Counted from the stretch's first letter, positions 27,650-37,284 are shown. The stretch: 55,466 bases of DNA from Bacteroidales bacterium (GCA_012522795.1 JAAYJT010000005.1:1-55466); one strand, 5' to 3'. Translations and numbers: made by a program. The notes: generated by a model from the letters alone, not told the origin.

Positions 27650-27683
27650 AAGAGCCTGAATATCGTACGACATTCAGGCTCTT
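27650..27683 (-). terminator. Terminator hairpin of the initiator tRNA
   Basis: AAGAGCCTGAAT (27650-27661) pairs perfectly with ATTCAGGCTCTT (27672-27683), a 12-bp stem with a 10-base loop. Read on the minus strand it directly follows the tRNA 3' end and is followed by a T-rich run. Confidence 0.75.
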
Positions 27684-27687
27684 TTAG

Positions 27688-27759
27688 TAGCGGGGGCAGG
27701 ATTCGAACCTACGGCCTTTGGGTTATGAGCCCAACGAGCTACCTCTGCTCCACCCCGCA
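27688..27759 (-). tRNA. Initiator tRNA-fMet (CAU)
   Basis: Read on the minus strand this is a 72-nt tRNA: acceptor TGCGGGG...CCCCGCT plus A73, D-arm, anticodon loop CTCATAA, and TTCGAAT T-loop. The anticodon stem TTGGG/CCCAA has the three consecutive G-C pairs of initiator tRNAs. The first pair is U1.U72 instead of the usual C1.A72 mismatch, so it still lacks a normal first pair. CCA is not encoded; CTA follows. A terminator and a promoter flank it. Confidence 0.92.
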
Positions 27760-27799
27760 ATATATTGTTACTTTTGTTAGTTTTTTATAAAACGGACTG

Positions 27800-27831
27800 C
27801 AAAGGTAATTTTTGTTTCTTTGCTAACCAAA
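27800..27831 (-). promoter_or_regulatory. Promoter of the initiator tRNA
   Basis: On the minus strand TTTG (27828-27831) and TACCTTTG (27800-27807) are separated by 20 bases, a good Bacteroidota -33/-7 pair. The -7 box is 41 bases before the tRNA 5' end. The promoter overlaps the leader of the divergent era gene. Confidence 0.7.
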
Positions 27832-27846
27832 TTTTTTTGCAAGAAA

Positions 27847-28722
27847 ATGACACATAAATCAGGATTTGTTAGTATTATTGGTAAGCCCAATGTAGGAAAG
27901 TCTACTCTTATGAACGCAATAGTAGGCGAAAGACTCTCAATAATTACACCAAAAGCTCAGACTACCCGCCACCGGATTCGTGGAATTATCAGCGATGAAG
28001 ATTTCCAGATAGTCTTTTCTGATACCCCCGGGCTATTACAATCGCATTATAAATTGCACGAATTTATGATGAGTGCGGTAAATGAATCGCTTGAAGATGC
28101 TGATATAGTGCTATTTATGACTGAGTTAACTGAAAAACCGGAATCATCAGATGTTATTGAAATTCTTAATAATATTGATATTCCGGTAATAGTAGTTATA
28201 AATAAAGCCGATCTCGCTAAGGATGATGAGTTATTGCTTGCCGAAGAAGTTTGGAGTAATGCCATTCCCAAAGCTACCGTTATTTTAGTATCGGCATTGC
28301 AGGGTTTGAATCTTGGAAAACTAATGCAAATCATACTCGATCTGCTTCCCGAAGCTCCTGCATTTTTTCCTAAGGAAGAATTAACTGATCGTACCATTCG
28401 GTTTATTGTTGCAGAAATCATCAGGGAGAAAATTTTTATGAACTATAAAAAAGAGATCCCATATTCTACAACAGTTATTGTTGACAGTTACAAAGAAGAT
28501 GAAAATATTGATCGCATTCATGCTCTTATCTTTGTTGAACGTGAAACTCAAAAAGCTATTATTCTTGGGCATCAGGGCAGGGCAATCAAGAAAGTGGGAA
28601 TAGAAGCCAGACAAGATATTGAGGAATTTATTGACAAGCAGGTATATCTGGAACTAACAGTTAAAGTCAGCAAAGATTGGCGAAATAAACCCGAAATGCT
28701 TAGAAGATACGGATATTTATAA
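27847..28722 (+). CDS. era: GTPase Era
   Basis: The start is the ATG at 27847; a TTG at 27820 would overlap the tRNA promoter and adds nine unconserved residues. The 291-residue protein has the G1 motif GKPNVGKST (residues 12-20), G3 DTPG, G4 NKAD and a C-terminal KH domain (GHQGRAIKKVGIEARQDIEEF in part). Era is a ribosome-assembly GTPase that binds 16S rRNA near its 3' end. It is transcribed divergently from the initiator tRNA and followed 10 bases later by deoC. Confidence 0.97.
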   Translation: MTHKSGFVSIIGKPNVGKSTLMNAIVGERLSIITPKAQTTRHRIRGIISDEDFQIVFSDTPGLLQSHYKLHEFMMSAVNESLEDADIVLFMTELTEKPESSDVIEILNNIDIPVIVVINKADLAKDDELLLAEEVWSNAIPKATVILVSALQGLNLGKLMQIILDLLPEAPAFFPKEELTDRTIRFIVAEIIREKIFMNYKKEIPYSTTVIVDSYKEDENIDRIHALIFVERETQKAIILGHQGRAIKKVGIEARQDIEEFIDKQVYLELTVKVSKDWRNKPEMLRRYGYL

Positions 28723-28732
28723 AATTTTAACC

Positions 28733-29566
28733 ATGAATTATTTTTTAAACTCCGAACTAATAAATAAGACAATCAAAGAATGTGAACTACCTCATATCAC
28801 TGGATTGTCACGCACTGAAAGCCTCAGACTAATTCTCTCCTGTCTTGATCTCACAAGCCTTGAAGGCAGCGATCATGATGAAAAAATTATTGATTTCTGC
28901 ATAAAAGCCAAAAGTTTTAACAATTTTAATTTGCCCAATGTGGCTGCTGTTTGCGTTTATCCTGTTTTTGCGCGTCTGGTTCGCAAAAATCTGGAAAACA
29001 GCAATATAAAAACCGCATGTGTTGCGGGAGCCTTTCCTGCAGGCCAATCGCCGCTGAATATCAGGCTTGATGAAGTAAAATTTGCAGTTGATGAAGGCGC
29101 TCAGGAGATTGACATGGTTATTTCTCGTGGTAGATTTTTGCAGGGCGATTACGATTATATTACCAAAGAAATTGATTTAACAAAAAAAGCCTGTGGAAAT
29201 GCGCATTTAAAAGTTATTCTGGAAACCGGCGAACTTGGTTCTAATGAAAATATCAGAAAAGCAAGTAATCTTGCCATTGAAGCAGGTGCTGATTTCATTA
29301 AAACCTCCACCGGTAAAATTAAGCCTGCTGCTACTTTTGAAGCTGTTGTGGTTATGCTTGAAACCATTAAAGAACATTATTTGAAGACAGGAAAAATGAT
29401 TGGAATCAAACCGGCAGGAGGAATTTCAGAACCTGATCAGGCTATTTTATATGCAAACCTCGTTGAACGTATCCTCGGAAAATCGTGGCTTAATAACCAT
29501 TATTTCAGAATAGGAGCCAGCAGGCTAACTGATAATATTGTCAAAGAATTTCAAACAAACCAATGA
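28733..29566 (+). CDS. deoC: Deoxyribose-phosphate aldolase
   Basis: This 277-residue class I aldolase has the DeoC signatures: VCVYPVF near residue 79, the Schiff-base lysine K190 in DFIKTSTGK, and the second lysine K226 in GIKPAGGI. It splits 2-deoxyribose-5-phosphate to glyceraldehyde-3-phosphate and acetaldehyde in nucleoside catabolism. It is 11 bases from era and is probably co-transcribed; the pairing has no obvious functional meaning. Confidence 0.95.
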   Translation: MNYFLNSELINKTIKECELPHITGLSRTESLRLILSCLDLTSLEGSDHDEKIIDFCIKAKSFNNFNLPNVAAVCVYPVFARLVRKNLENSNIKTACVAGAFPAGQSPLNIRLDEVKFAVDEGAQEIDMVISRGRFLQGDYDYITKEIDLTKKACGNAHLKVILETGELGSNENIRKASNLAIEAGADFIKTSTGKIKPAATFEAVVVMLETIKEHYLKTGKMIGIKPAGGISEPDQAILYANLVERILGKSWLNNHYFRIGASRLTDNIVKEFQTNQ

Positions 29567-29669
29567 GGAACATTATAAACATCTCATTATAAATCAATTA
29601 GCAAGCAAATACATAGCGATTATATCTGTGTTACAAATGCAGGTCGATTTCCTTATTTTCAAAAATACC

Positions 29670-29677
29670 TAACTTTG
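29670..29677 (+). promoter_or_regulatory. -7 box TAACTTTG before der
   Basis: TAACTTTG ends 20 bases before the der ATG at 29697, giving a very short leader. The -33 element is weak. Confidence 0.55.
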
Positions 29678-29696
29678 CCCCTAAATTCTTGATTTT

Positions 29697-31001
29697 ATGA
29701 GTAATATCCTTGCTATAGTTGGTAGACCCAACGTAGGAAAATCCACCTTGTTCAATCGCCTTACAGGTATGCGCCAGGCAATTGTTGACCCTACTTCGGG
29801 AGTAACACGTGATCGCCATTATGGGCGGTCTGACTGGAATGGTGTAGAATTTTCAATTATTGACACAGGAGGCTATGTTATAGGTTCAGATGATATTTTC
29901 GAAAGCGAGATACGCCGCCAGGTTGAACTGGCACTTGAAGAGGCTGATGTTATACTTTTCATGGTTGACACACGCCAGGGGCTTATGGGTATGGATCAGG
30001 ACATTTCTGAATTGCTCCGGCGTTCAGAAAAAAAGACATTCGTTGCTGCCAATAAAGCTGACAGCTCAGAACATTATCACGAAGCAAGTGAGTTTTATTC
30101 TCTTGGGATAGACCAGATTTTCCCTATTTCAGCAATGAATGGTAGCGGAACCGGCGAACTACTTGACGCTATAGTTAAAGAATTTAAATCACCTGTAATT
30201 GAAGACATTCCGGATATTCCAAAAATTGCAGTAATTGGCAGACCTAACGTTGGAAAATCATCACTGGTAAATGCCTTGCTTGGTAAAGAACAAAACATTG
30301 TTACTCCCATCCCCGGCACTACCCGCGACTCGGTATACACAAGACATAAAGGTTATGGATTTGATTATTTTCTGGTTGACACGGCAGGGGTAAGAAAAAA
30401 AAGCAGAGTTTCAGAGAATATTGAGTTTTACTCTGTGATGCGCAGCATTAGAACCATCGAAAATAGTGATGTTTGTTTATTGATGGTAGATGCAGAACAA
30501 GGCTTTGAATCACAAGATACCAATATTTTTTCGTTGGCTCAGAAAAATCATAAAGGCATTATAATTGTCGTAAATAAATGGGATCTGATTGTTAAATCAT
30601 CAAATACACATAAAGAATTTGAAGCTTTGATCCGGCAAAAAATCTCTCCGTTTTCCGATGTTCCTATTGTTTTTACTTCAGTACTAAACAAACAAAGAAT
30701 ACATAAAACAATTGAACTGGCTCATAAGGTTTATGAAAATCGCCGACAAAAAATAACAACATCTAAATTAAATGAACTTTTGCTGCCGATCATCCATAAC
30801 ACTCCACCACCTGTTACCAAAGGAAAAGTTGTGAAAATAAAATATATCACCCAGCTTAAAACCCCGTTCCCTGCTTTTGTTTTCTTTTGCAATCTGCCGA
30901 AATATATTAAAGAACCATATAAACGTTTTATTGAGAATCAGATACGAAAAATGTTCGACTTTTCAGGAGCACCAATTGAGCTGTATTTCAGAGATAAATA
31001 A
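29697..31001 (+). CDS. der: Ribosome biogenesis GTPase Der
   Basis: The 434-residue protein has two tandem GTPase domains. The first has GRPNVGKST near residue 8 and DTGG; the second has GRPNVGKSS near residue 180, DTAG and NKWD. A C-terminal KH-like domain follows (TPFPAFVFFCN). Der (EngA) is needed for maturation of the 50S subunit. It has its own -7 box and lies 79 bases before the S4 protein gene. Confidence 0.97.
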   Translation: MSNILAIVGRPNVGKSTLFNRLTGMRQAIVDPTSGVTRDRHYGRSDWNGVEFSIIDTGGYVIGSDDIFESEIRRQVELALEEADVILFMVDTRQGLMGMDQDISELLRRSEKKTFVAANKADSSEHYHEASEFYSLGIDQIFPISAMNGSGTGELLDAIVKEFKSPVIEDIPDIPKIAVIGRPNVGKSSLVNALLGKEQNIVTPIPGTTRDSVYTRHKGYGFDYFLVDTAGVRKKSRVSENIEFYSVMRSIRTIENSDVCLLMVDAEQGFESQDTNIFSLAQKNHKGIIIVVNKWDLIVKSSNTHKEFEALIRQKISPFSDVPIVFTSVLNKQRIHKTIELAHKVYENRRQKITTSKLNELLLPIIHNTPPPVTKGKVVKIKYITQLKTPFPAFVFFCNLPKYIKEPYKRFIENQIRKMFDFSGAPIELYFRDK

Positions 31002-31079
31002 CGGAGTTTTTTGCTGATTGTGGAAAATAAAGTAGGTTGAACATTAATTAATAATACAATTCATTAAAATCAGGATTAT

Positions 31080-31460
31080 ATGTCCGATACTGTTAGAATA
31101 GATAAGTGGTTATGGTCTATAAGGATTTATAAGACCCGGAATAAGGCATCGGAAGCGTGCAGGGCAGGCAAGGTGAAAATAAACGGAATTGCAGTAAAAC
31201 CTTCACGGGAAGTTAAAGCCGGAGATATCATAGTAATAAATTTATCGCCTCTTATAAAAACGGTAGAGGTTGTTGAAGCAATAAAAAACCGGGTTGGAGC
31301 CAAATTAGTACCCCAATTTGCAAACGATCTTACCCCGCAGGAAGAATACGACAAAGTAAAATTGATAAATGAGATGAATTTCGAACGCCGTGATCGTGGT
31401 TCGGGACGTCCAACAAAAAAACAAAGACGTTTGATTGACTATCTGAAAGATGAAATCTAG
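31080..31460 (+). CDS. S4-domain RNA-binding protein, HslR-like
   Basis: This 126-residue protein starts with the S4 RNA-binding domain (VRIDKWLWSIRIYKTRNKASEACRAGKV in part, KINGIAVKPS) and ends with a basic tail (GSGRPTKKQRR). It is Hsp15/HslR-like, a family that binds stalled 50S subunits carrying nascent chains. It lies after der, and its stop is 3 bases from the converging stop of the MerR gene. Confidence 0.88.
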   Translation: MSDTVRIDKWLWSIRIYKTRNKASEACRAGKVKINGIAVKPSREVKAGDIIVINLSPLIKTVEVVEAIKNRVGAKLVPQFANDLTPQEEYDKVKLINEMNFERRDRGSGRPTKKQRRLIDYLKDEI

Positions 31461-31463
31461 AGA

Positions 31464-31832
31464 TCAGGGCTGTTTCAACATTTGTTTTGCTTCTTTATCT
31501 AACCCTTCCCTGATTTCAGCCAGAAATTCACGAACACTTTTAAGGGTTTTTATCAGTTCAAACTCGTCAAATGAGTCCTGAGGATTATTCCTGAGCTTGT
31601 CTTTAGCGCCCTGAATGGTGTATCCTCTCTCTTTGACCAGATTATAAATCAAATGGAAATTATCAACATCAGCACGGGTAAAAAGGCGATTCCCTTTTTT
31701 ATTACGCTGAGGTTTTATTATGTCAAACTCATTTTCCCAGAAACGTATAAGACTGGTGTTCACATCAAAAATTCTGGCCACCTCTCCTATTGAGTAATAC
31801 AGTTTTTCAGTTTTTATTCCTGAACCTGCCAT
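31464..31832 (-). CDS. MerR-family transcriptional regulator
   Basis: I start it at the ATG at 31832 (MAGSGIKTEKLYYSIGE), 5 bases after the M23 peptidase stop; an ATG at 31871 would overlap that gene. The 122-residue product has the MerR helix-turn-helix (SIGEVARIFDVNTSLIRFWENEF) and a short coiled coil, without cysteines for metal binding. The ligand is not known. This MerR/M23/alaS order is common in Bacteroidota. Confidence 0.9.
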   Translation of the reverse strand: MAGSGIKTEKLYYSIGEVARIFDVNTSLIRFWENEFDIIKPQRNKKGNRLFTRADVDNFHLIYNLVKERGYTIQGAKDKLRNNPQDSFDEFELIKTLKSVREFLAEIREGLDKEAKQMLKQP

Positions 31833-31837
31833 AAATA

Positions 31838-32809
31838 TCAATCCAGAGTTTGTCCCGGACGTGATGACCATTCAATAAGCTGATCATACTCTTCGGGGGT
31901 TATATCATTATAGAAATAGTGAATTGGATTAACCGGTTTACCATGGTGCCTGACTTCATAATGCAGATGAGGTGAAGTTGATTTTCCGGTATTGCCAACA
32001 TATCCTATAACCTCACCGCGCTTTACCTTTTGACCCCGCTTAACATTGAATTTTGACAAATGGGCATATAAAGTCTCATAGTTAAAACCATGATTCACAA
32101 CAATGTAGTTACCATATCCCACTCTATGCCTTTCAACACTAGTAACAACTCCATCACCGGTAGCATATATCTCTGTTCCAACGGGAGCTGTAAAATCCAT
32201 ACCTTCATGGAATTTCTGAATTTTATAAAATGGGTCAGTACGATAGCCAAAATACGAACCTATACGACGAAGGTCACGATTGCTCAAAGGCTGAATGGCA
32301 GGAAGTGCAGCAAGGAGTTTTTCCTTATTCTTAGCCAGTTTAAAAACCTCATCAAATGATTTTGACTGAATATACAACTGCCTTGAAATTTCATCAACCC
32401 TGCGGGTTGTGCTTATCATTATTTCAGAATTCAAAAACCCGCTAAGGCTTGCATAACGGTCAGTACCACCAATACCCGCTTTTCTCACAGAACTTGGAAT
32501 AGGCTCTGCTTCAAAAATCACACGATAAATATTGTCATCCCTCTCCTGAAGATCGTTTATTACCATCTGCAACTGATCAAGACGGTCGTTCAGAACCTTA
32601 TAATTATGCCTGAGGCTCTCAATTTCTCTGTGCTGCATCTTTTCTTTGGGTGACTCCAGAAAATTATAAGCAAGGAAAATTACTACAGCAGCAAACACAA
32701 TGCCAGTGAGCAAATGAGAAAGAAATTTAAATAAACGCTCCTTTGCGGTAACCAGAATTTTCTCAAATTCAAGAGTTTTACTGTTAAAACGAAATCTGTT
32801 CTTTGCCAT
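31838..32809 (-). CDS. M23-family (LytM) metallopeptidase, membrane-anchored
   Basis: The 323-residue protein has one membrane helix (about residues 32-52, FLSHLLTGIVFAAVVIFLAYNF), a coiled coil (about 60-115), and a C-terminal LytM/M23 domain with HEGMDF (HxxxD), GNYIVVNHG and SPHLHYEV (HxH). These are the zinc ligands, so it should be an active peptidoglycan endopeptidase or a divisome activator. It is followed by MerR and is divergent from alaS. TATTTTTG on the minus strand (32872-32879) is a possible -7 box. Confidence 0.92.
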   Translation of the reverse strand: MAKNRFRFNSKTLEFEKILVTAKERLFKFLSHLLTGIVFAAVVIFLAYNFLESPKEKMQHREIESLRHNYKVLNDRLDQLQMVINDLQERDDNIYRVIFEAEPIPSSVRKAGIGGTDRYASLSGFLNSEIMISTTRRVDEISRQLYIQSKSFDEVFKLAKNKEKLLAALPAIQPLSNRDLRRIGSYFGYRTDPFYKIQKFHEGMDFTAPVGTEIYATGDGVVTSVERHRVGYGNYIVVNHGFNYETLYAHLSKFNVKRGQKVKRGEVIGYVGNTGKSTSPHLHYEVRHHGKPVNPIHYFYNDITPEEYDQLIEWSSRPGQTLD

Positions 32810-32871
32810 TTAATAAAAACAATTAATTAACGTTTAACCGGTAAATATACCAGATTTGGTTTTTCAGTCTG

Positions 32872-32879
32872 CAAAAATA
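32872..32879 (-). promoter_or_regulatory. -7 box TATTTTTG for the M23 peptidase gene
   Basis: On the minus strand it is TATTTTTG, 62 bases before the M23 start. No clear -33. Confidence 0.4.
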
Positions 32880-32889
32880 ATAATTAAAC

Positions 32890-32897
32890 TAACTTTG
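32890..32897 (+). promoter_or_regulatory. -7 box TAACTTTG before alaS
   Basis: TAACTTTG is 57 bases before the alaS ATG. It lies back to back with the box for the divergent peptidase gene. Confidence 0.5.
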
Positions 32898-32954
32898 TCG
32901 GCTTTTTAAGATGTTAGTTTTATTAACAAAATTACCTGAAATATTAAAAATTGT

Positions 32955-35570
32955 ATGAAAGCATCAGAGATAAGGAAAAGATTTTTGACTTTTTTTGAAT
33001 CCAAAGGACATCATTTAGTTCCATCGGCACCAATGGTTATCAAGGACGATCCTACGTTAATGTTTACCAATGCCGGTATGAACCAGTTTAAAGATATTTT
33101 CCTTGGGAACACACCTATATTACACTCACGTATTGCCAATACCCAGAAATGTTTGCGTGTTTCAGGCAAACATAACGATCTTGAAGAAGTCGGACATGAC
33201 ACATATCATCACACAATGTTTGAAATGCTCGGCAACTGGTCATTTGGCGATTATTTTAAAAAAGAGGCAATTGCATGGGCATGGGAATTATTGACCACAG
33301 TATATAAGCTAAACGCTGAAGATCTGTATGTTACTGTATTTGGCGGAGATAAAACCGATGGTCTTCCCTGGGATGAAGAAGCTTATAATTACTGGAATGA
33401 GATAATTGATGGGTCCAGAATACTGAAAGGAAGCAAAAAAGATAATTTTTGGGAAATGGGCGATACCGGTCCCTGCGGACCATGTTCCGAAATACATATT
33501 GACCTTCGCAATTCTGAAGAAAAAGCATTAATCCCAGGTGCGGAACTTATCAATGCCAATCATCCGCTGGTTATTGAAATATGGAATCTGGTATTCATAC
33601 AGTTCAACAGGCAGGCAAGCGGAAAGCTTGTAACACTGCCTTCTCAGCATGTTGATACAGGCATGGGACTTGAACGTCTTTGTATGGCAATACAGCATAA
33701 ACAATCAAATTACGATACTGATGTGTTCCAGCCCATTATTCATCAGATTGAACTAAATACAGGTTTCAGATATGGTCAAAAACCTGAAATTGATATTGCA
33801 ATGCGGGTAATTGCCGATCACTTAAGAGCTGTTTCATTTGCTATCGCCGACGGACAACTGCCATCAAATAACAAAGCCGGTTACGTCATTCGCAGGATTT
33901 TGCGCAGAGCTGTCAGATATGGCTACAGTTACCTTGATCAAAAAGAACCTTTTATTCATGAACTTGTGCCCGTGCTGGTAAAAGAAATGGGTGATTATTT
34001 TCATGAACTGAAATCGCAACAGCAAAGCATCACAAAAGTGATACATGAAGAAGAAACCTCATTTATAAGAACTCTTGCAACTGGTATAAACCGTTTTAAA
34101 CATTATGTCACCGAACATAAAAAATCCAGCATTATTGACGGCGTTTTTGCTTTCGAACTCTATGATACCTATGGTTTCCCTATTGACCTGACCCAGCTCA
34201 TGGCAAAAGAAAAAGGTATGACTGTTGATATGCCTCAGTTTGAAGCCGAACTCAACAAACAAAAGGACAGATCGAGAAAGGATGCGGAAATTGCTACCGG
34301 CGACTGGATAATTGTGAATTCAGGAACCGAAACGTTTTTCACAGGATGGGACGAAACTTCGGCAAAAGTAGCCTTGTTGCGGTATCGAAAAGTAAAATCA
34401 AAAGGCAAGGACTTTTATCATGTGGTTACGAACAAAACCCCATTTTATCCTGAAAGTGGCGGTCAGGTTGGTGATACAGGTTTTTTTGAACAAAATAAGA
34501 CTAAATATCAGGTTTTAGACACGCGCAAAGAAAATAATCTGATAATTCATATCCTGCAAGAATTCCCCAACAAACCTGATTTCTTCTTTACCGCCTCGGT
34601 TAATACTGAAAAGCGCCAGCTAACAGCAAATAACCATTCAGCTACTCACCTGATGCACGAAGCATTAAGAAAGATTTTAGGAGCCCATGTTGAGCAAAAA
34701 GGCTCATTTGTTGGTCCAGATTATTTACGTTTCGATTTCTCTCATTTCGGCAAAATGTCAAAGGAAGAAATAAAACAGGTGGAAGCCTTTGTAAATGAGA
34801 AGATAAGGATGAATATCATTGTTGATGAAAAGCGTAGTATTCCCTTTTCTGATGCAAAAAAAATAGGAGCGCTGATGTTCTTTGGCGATAAATACGATGA
34901 AAATGTACGCGTAATTACATTTGGCAATTCAATAGAGCTTTGCGGAGGCACCCATGTAAATGCTACAGGGCAGATCGGTATGTTCAAGATAGTTTCAGAA
35001 GGTGCGATAGCAGCAGGAATAAGACGTATTGAAGCTGTTACATCCAGAAAAGCTGATGAATACATTGAGAAAAAACTCGAACTTCTTGCTCAAATGACCG
35101 AACTTGTCAAAACTCCTGCCGACCCTTTGAAAGGGCTGAAAAACATTATTGAGCAAAACAATATTCTGCAAAAACAAATAGCAGAAAAAAATGCACTTCT
35201 GGCAAGATTCGAAAAGGAAAAAATCCTTGCCGAAGTTAAAAAAGTCGGCGAAATAAGATATCATTCAAAAATCACCACACTCGACAGCAATATTATCAAG
35301 GACCTTGCATTTAATCTTAAGGAAACTGAAAAACAACTTGTTATTTTACTTGGCTCAGTCGGTGACGGTAAAGCGAGCTTAAGTCTTTTTATCAGCAACG
35401 ACCTGGTTGAGAACGCAAAACTTGATGCTGCAAAAATTATCCGTGAGCTTGCTAAAGAAATTCAGGGTGGCGGAGGCGGACAAGCATTCTTTGCTACAGC
35501 TGGTGGAAAAAACCCGGCAGGCATAGAAGCTGCTTTTGAAAAAATGCACGAACTGCTGAAAAAGAACTAA
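32955..35570 (+). CDS. alaS: Alanyl-tRNA synthetase
   Basis: The 871-residue length and layout are normal for AlaRS: a class II catalytic core from the N-terminus (FFESKGHHLVPSAPMV, GMNQFKDIFLG), an editing domain with the zinc ligands H561, H565, C663 and H667 (NHSATHLMH and CGGTHVN), and a C-terminal GGGGGQ-type region (GGGGGQAFFATAGGK). It charges tRNA-Ala and edits mischarged serine and glycine. Confidence 0.98.
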   Translation: MKASEIRKRFLTFFESKGHHLVPSAPMVIKDDPTLMFTNAGMNQFKDIFLGNTPILHSRIANTQKCLRVSGKHNDLEEVGHDTYHHTMFEMLGNWSFGDYFKKEAIAWAWELLTTVYKLNAEDLYVTVFGGDKTDGLPWDEEAYNYWNEIIDGSRILKGSKKDNFWEMGDTGPCGPCSEIHIDLRNSEEKALIPGAELINANHPLVIEIWNLVFIQFNRQASGKLVTLPSQHVDTGMGLERLCMAIQHKQSNYDTDVFQPIIHQIELNTGFRYGQKPEIDIAMRVIADHLRAVSFAIADGQLPSNNKAGYVIRRILRRAVRYGYSYLDQKEPFIHELVPVLVKEMGDYFHELKSQQQSITKVIHEEETSFIRTLATGINRFKHYVTEHKKSSIIDGVFAFELYDTYGFPIDLTQLMAKEKGMTVDMPQFEAELNKQKDRSRKDAEIATGDWIIVNSGTETFFTGWDETSAKVALLRYRKVKSKGKDFYHVVTNKTPFYPESGGQVGDTGFFEQNKTKYQVLDTRKENNLIIHILQEFPNKPDFFFTASVNTEKRQLTANNHSATHLMHEALRKILGAHVEQKGSFVGPDYLRFDFSHFGKMSKEEIKQVEAFVNEKIRMNIIVDEKRSIPFSDAKKIGALMFFGDKYDENVRVITFGNSIELCGGTHVNATGQIGMFKIVSEGAIAAGIRRIEAVTSRKADEYIEKKLELLAQMTELVKTPADPLKGLKNIIEQNNILQKQIAEKNALLARFEKEKILAEVKKVGEIRYHSKITTLDSNIIKDLAFNLKETEKQLVILLGSVGDGKASLSLFISNDLVENAKLDAAKIIRELAKEIQGGGGGQAFFATAGGKNPAGIEAAFEKMHELLKKN

Positions 35571-35863
35571 AACTACTTCTTATTTGCTTTGATTACTTTC
35601 TCTTACCGGGATTTCTTAACCGTTAAAGCCATTACAGATTCGCTATACTTAATTTGTAACCAATTGCCATTATATAAGGAACTTCAATAGTTCAGGAAAA
35701 ATTCTGAACCCTGGATTATGATTGGAATAAAATCAGCGTTTAAACTTTTTTTTAAGTCTGTTGTTTACCTATCAGTTCACAGAAAACACATAGTAATTAA
35801 ATTTGCTCTTAGTTGGAAATCACCTGTAGCAAGTAGTTAACAACCAAAATTATTATTACATCA
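35571..35863. other. Gene-free spacer before the B12-type MerR gene
   Basis: No gene is visible. A -7 box TAAATTTG lies at 35798-35805, with only a weak -33 (GTTC, 19 bases upstream). Confidence 0.4.
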
Positions 35864-36748
35864 ATGGTAAGCTATTCCATAACTGATTTGGAAAAAATTA
35901 CTGGTATTAAAGCTCATACTATCAGAATATGGGAGAAGCGTTATAAGGTATTTAACCCAAAACGCACTGCTACCAATATCCGATGCTATACAGATGATGA
36001 CCTTAAGCTCCTTATGAATATTTCGCTGCTCAATCGCTATGGACTGCGGATCTCGAACATTGTAACTATGTCGCAGGAAGAACTGAATCAGAAGGTAATG
36101 GATATCACTGAAAACACATCAAGCCATAATATGATGATTGAGCAGATGATTGTTGCTATGATGGAGTTTAATGAAGATAAATTTGAAAAAGTACTTACCA
36201 ACTCACTGATAAAATCAAATTTTGAGCAAACTGTTACCAATGTGATATATCCATTCCTTGAACGAATAGGTATATTATGGCTTGTTGGCACAATTACTCC
36301 GGCACAGGAACATTTTATAGTGAACCTGATCAGACAAAAAATAATTGCTGCTATTGACGGCTTAATTGAAACACCTGGTAATGATGCAAAGAAGTTTTTA
36401 TTATTTCTTCCTGCCGGCGAATTTCATGAACTAAGTCTGCTTTTTTACTGGTATAATCTGAAAAAGATGGGTCATAAGGTTATATATCTGGGTCAATCGC
36501 TGCCTGTTAACAATCTCAAACTCTTCAGTAAAGTACAACAGCCTGATTATATTATCACTGTACTCACAAATGCTTTAAATTTAGAACAATATGAATCATT
36601 GATTTCAACTTTTGCCAATGATTTCAGTAAACAGACTGTTCTAATCTCTGGTTTACAAATTAAGGAGCATACAATAGATCTTCCTTCAAATATTTCAATT
36701 TTGGAGTGTCCGGATGATCTTTACAACATTTTGAACTGCAAAAATTAA
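35864..36748 (+). CDS. MerR-type regulator with B12-binding domain (CarH/LitR-like)
   Basis: Residues 1-70 are a MerR helix-turn-helix (SITDLEKITGIKAHTIRIWEKRY). Residues about 90-180 are the helical cap, with the W-x9-EH motif (W139, E149, H150) used by light-sensing CarH/LitR proteins to hold adenosylcobalamin. Residues about 180-290 are a Rossmann-like B12 domain; H188 in GEFHELS matches the DxHxxG lower-ligand histidine, but the glycine is S191. It may bind cobalamin and act as a light-dependent repressor, or be a paralogue that does not. It precedes an ECF sigma gene on the same strand, 614 bases away. Confidence 0.85.
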   Translation: MVSYSITDLEKITGIKAHTIRIWEKRYKVFNPKRTATNIRCYTDDDLKLLMNISLLNRYGLRISNIVTMSQEELNQKVMDITENTSSHNMMIEQMIVAMMEFNEDKFEKVLTNSLIKSNFEQTVTNVIYPFLERIGILWLVGTITPAQEHFIVNLIRQKIIAAIDGLIETPGNDAKKFLLFLPAGEFHELSLLFYWYNLKKMGHKVIYLGQSLPVNNLKLFSKVQQPDYIITVLTNALNLEQYESLISTFANDFSKQTVLISGLQIKEHTIDLPSNISILECPDDLYNILNCKN

Positions 36749-36888
36749 CCGTACCTTCAGTATAAATCCGGGATTCAAAAGATTTAACCATAATTTAACA
36801 CCTGAAACCGACTTTCTAACGTTAACATAATGTAAAATATCGCATTTAATCTGAAGCGTTGTTCTTAATAACCCTACCGGTTCACAAA

Positions 36889-37011
36889 TTATAAGATTTG
36901 TATTTACAAAATAGTCCAAACTGTTTTGTAAATTTATGTTTATGGCTTAAATATTTAGAACAATCGAGCAAAACGAAGATTAGTCTTTATATTTTTCCAA
37001 TCGGTATTAGT
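36889..37011 (+). repeat. Composite repeat, locus 3 (diverged, single 31-bp unit)
   Basis: TTATAAGATTTGTATTTACA at 36889 and AGAACAATCGAGC near 36957 match the heads of loci 1 and 2. One 31-base unit starts at 36981. An extra inverted pair, TTTACAAAA and TTTTGTAAA, sits inside the head. Confidence 0.7.
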
Positions 37012-37284
37012 TTTGGTTAATGGTTAAATCAAGATTAGGAATAATGCAATTCAGGTAGTATTAAAATAAAATTCAGTATGGCAGCTTACTTATTTCCAGT
37101 TAAACTTTGTTTAAGTAATCCTAACCCATTAATAAACAGAAATATATGGATACTTCTACATATTTCATGTTTAATATATCATTTTATTTTTTAAACGATT
37201 TATAATTTATTTAAATAAAGCATCTTTTTATATATGCCTGATTCTCTGCCTATTACAGAATTTAACATATTTTTAACAATTAGT

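Noticed and set aside
27820-27846. TTG start for era
   Set aside because: It lies inside the tRNA promoter region and adds unconserved residues before MTHKSGF.
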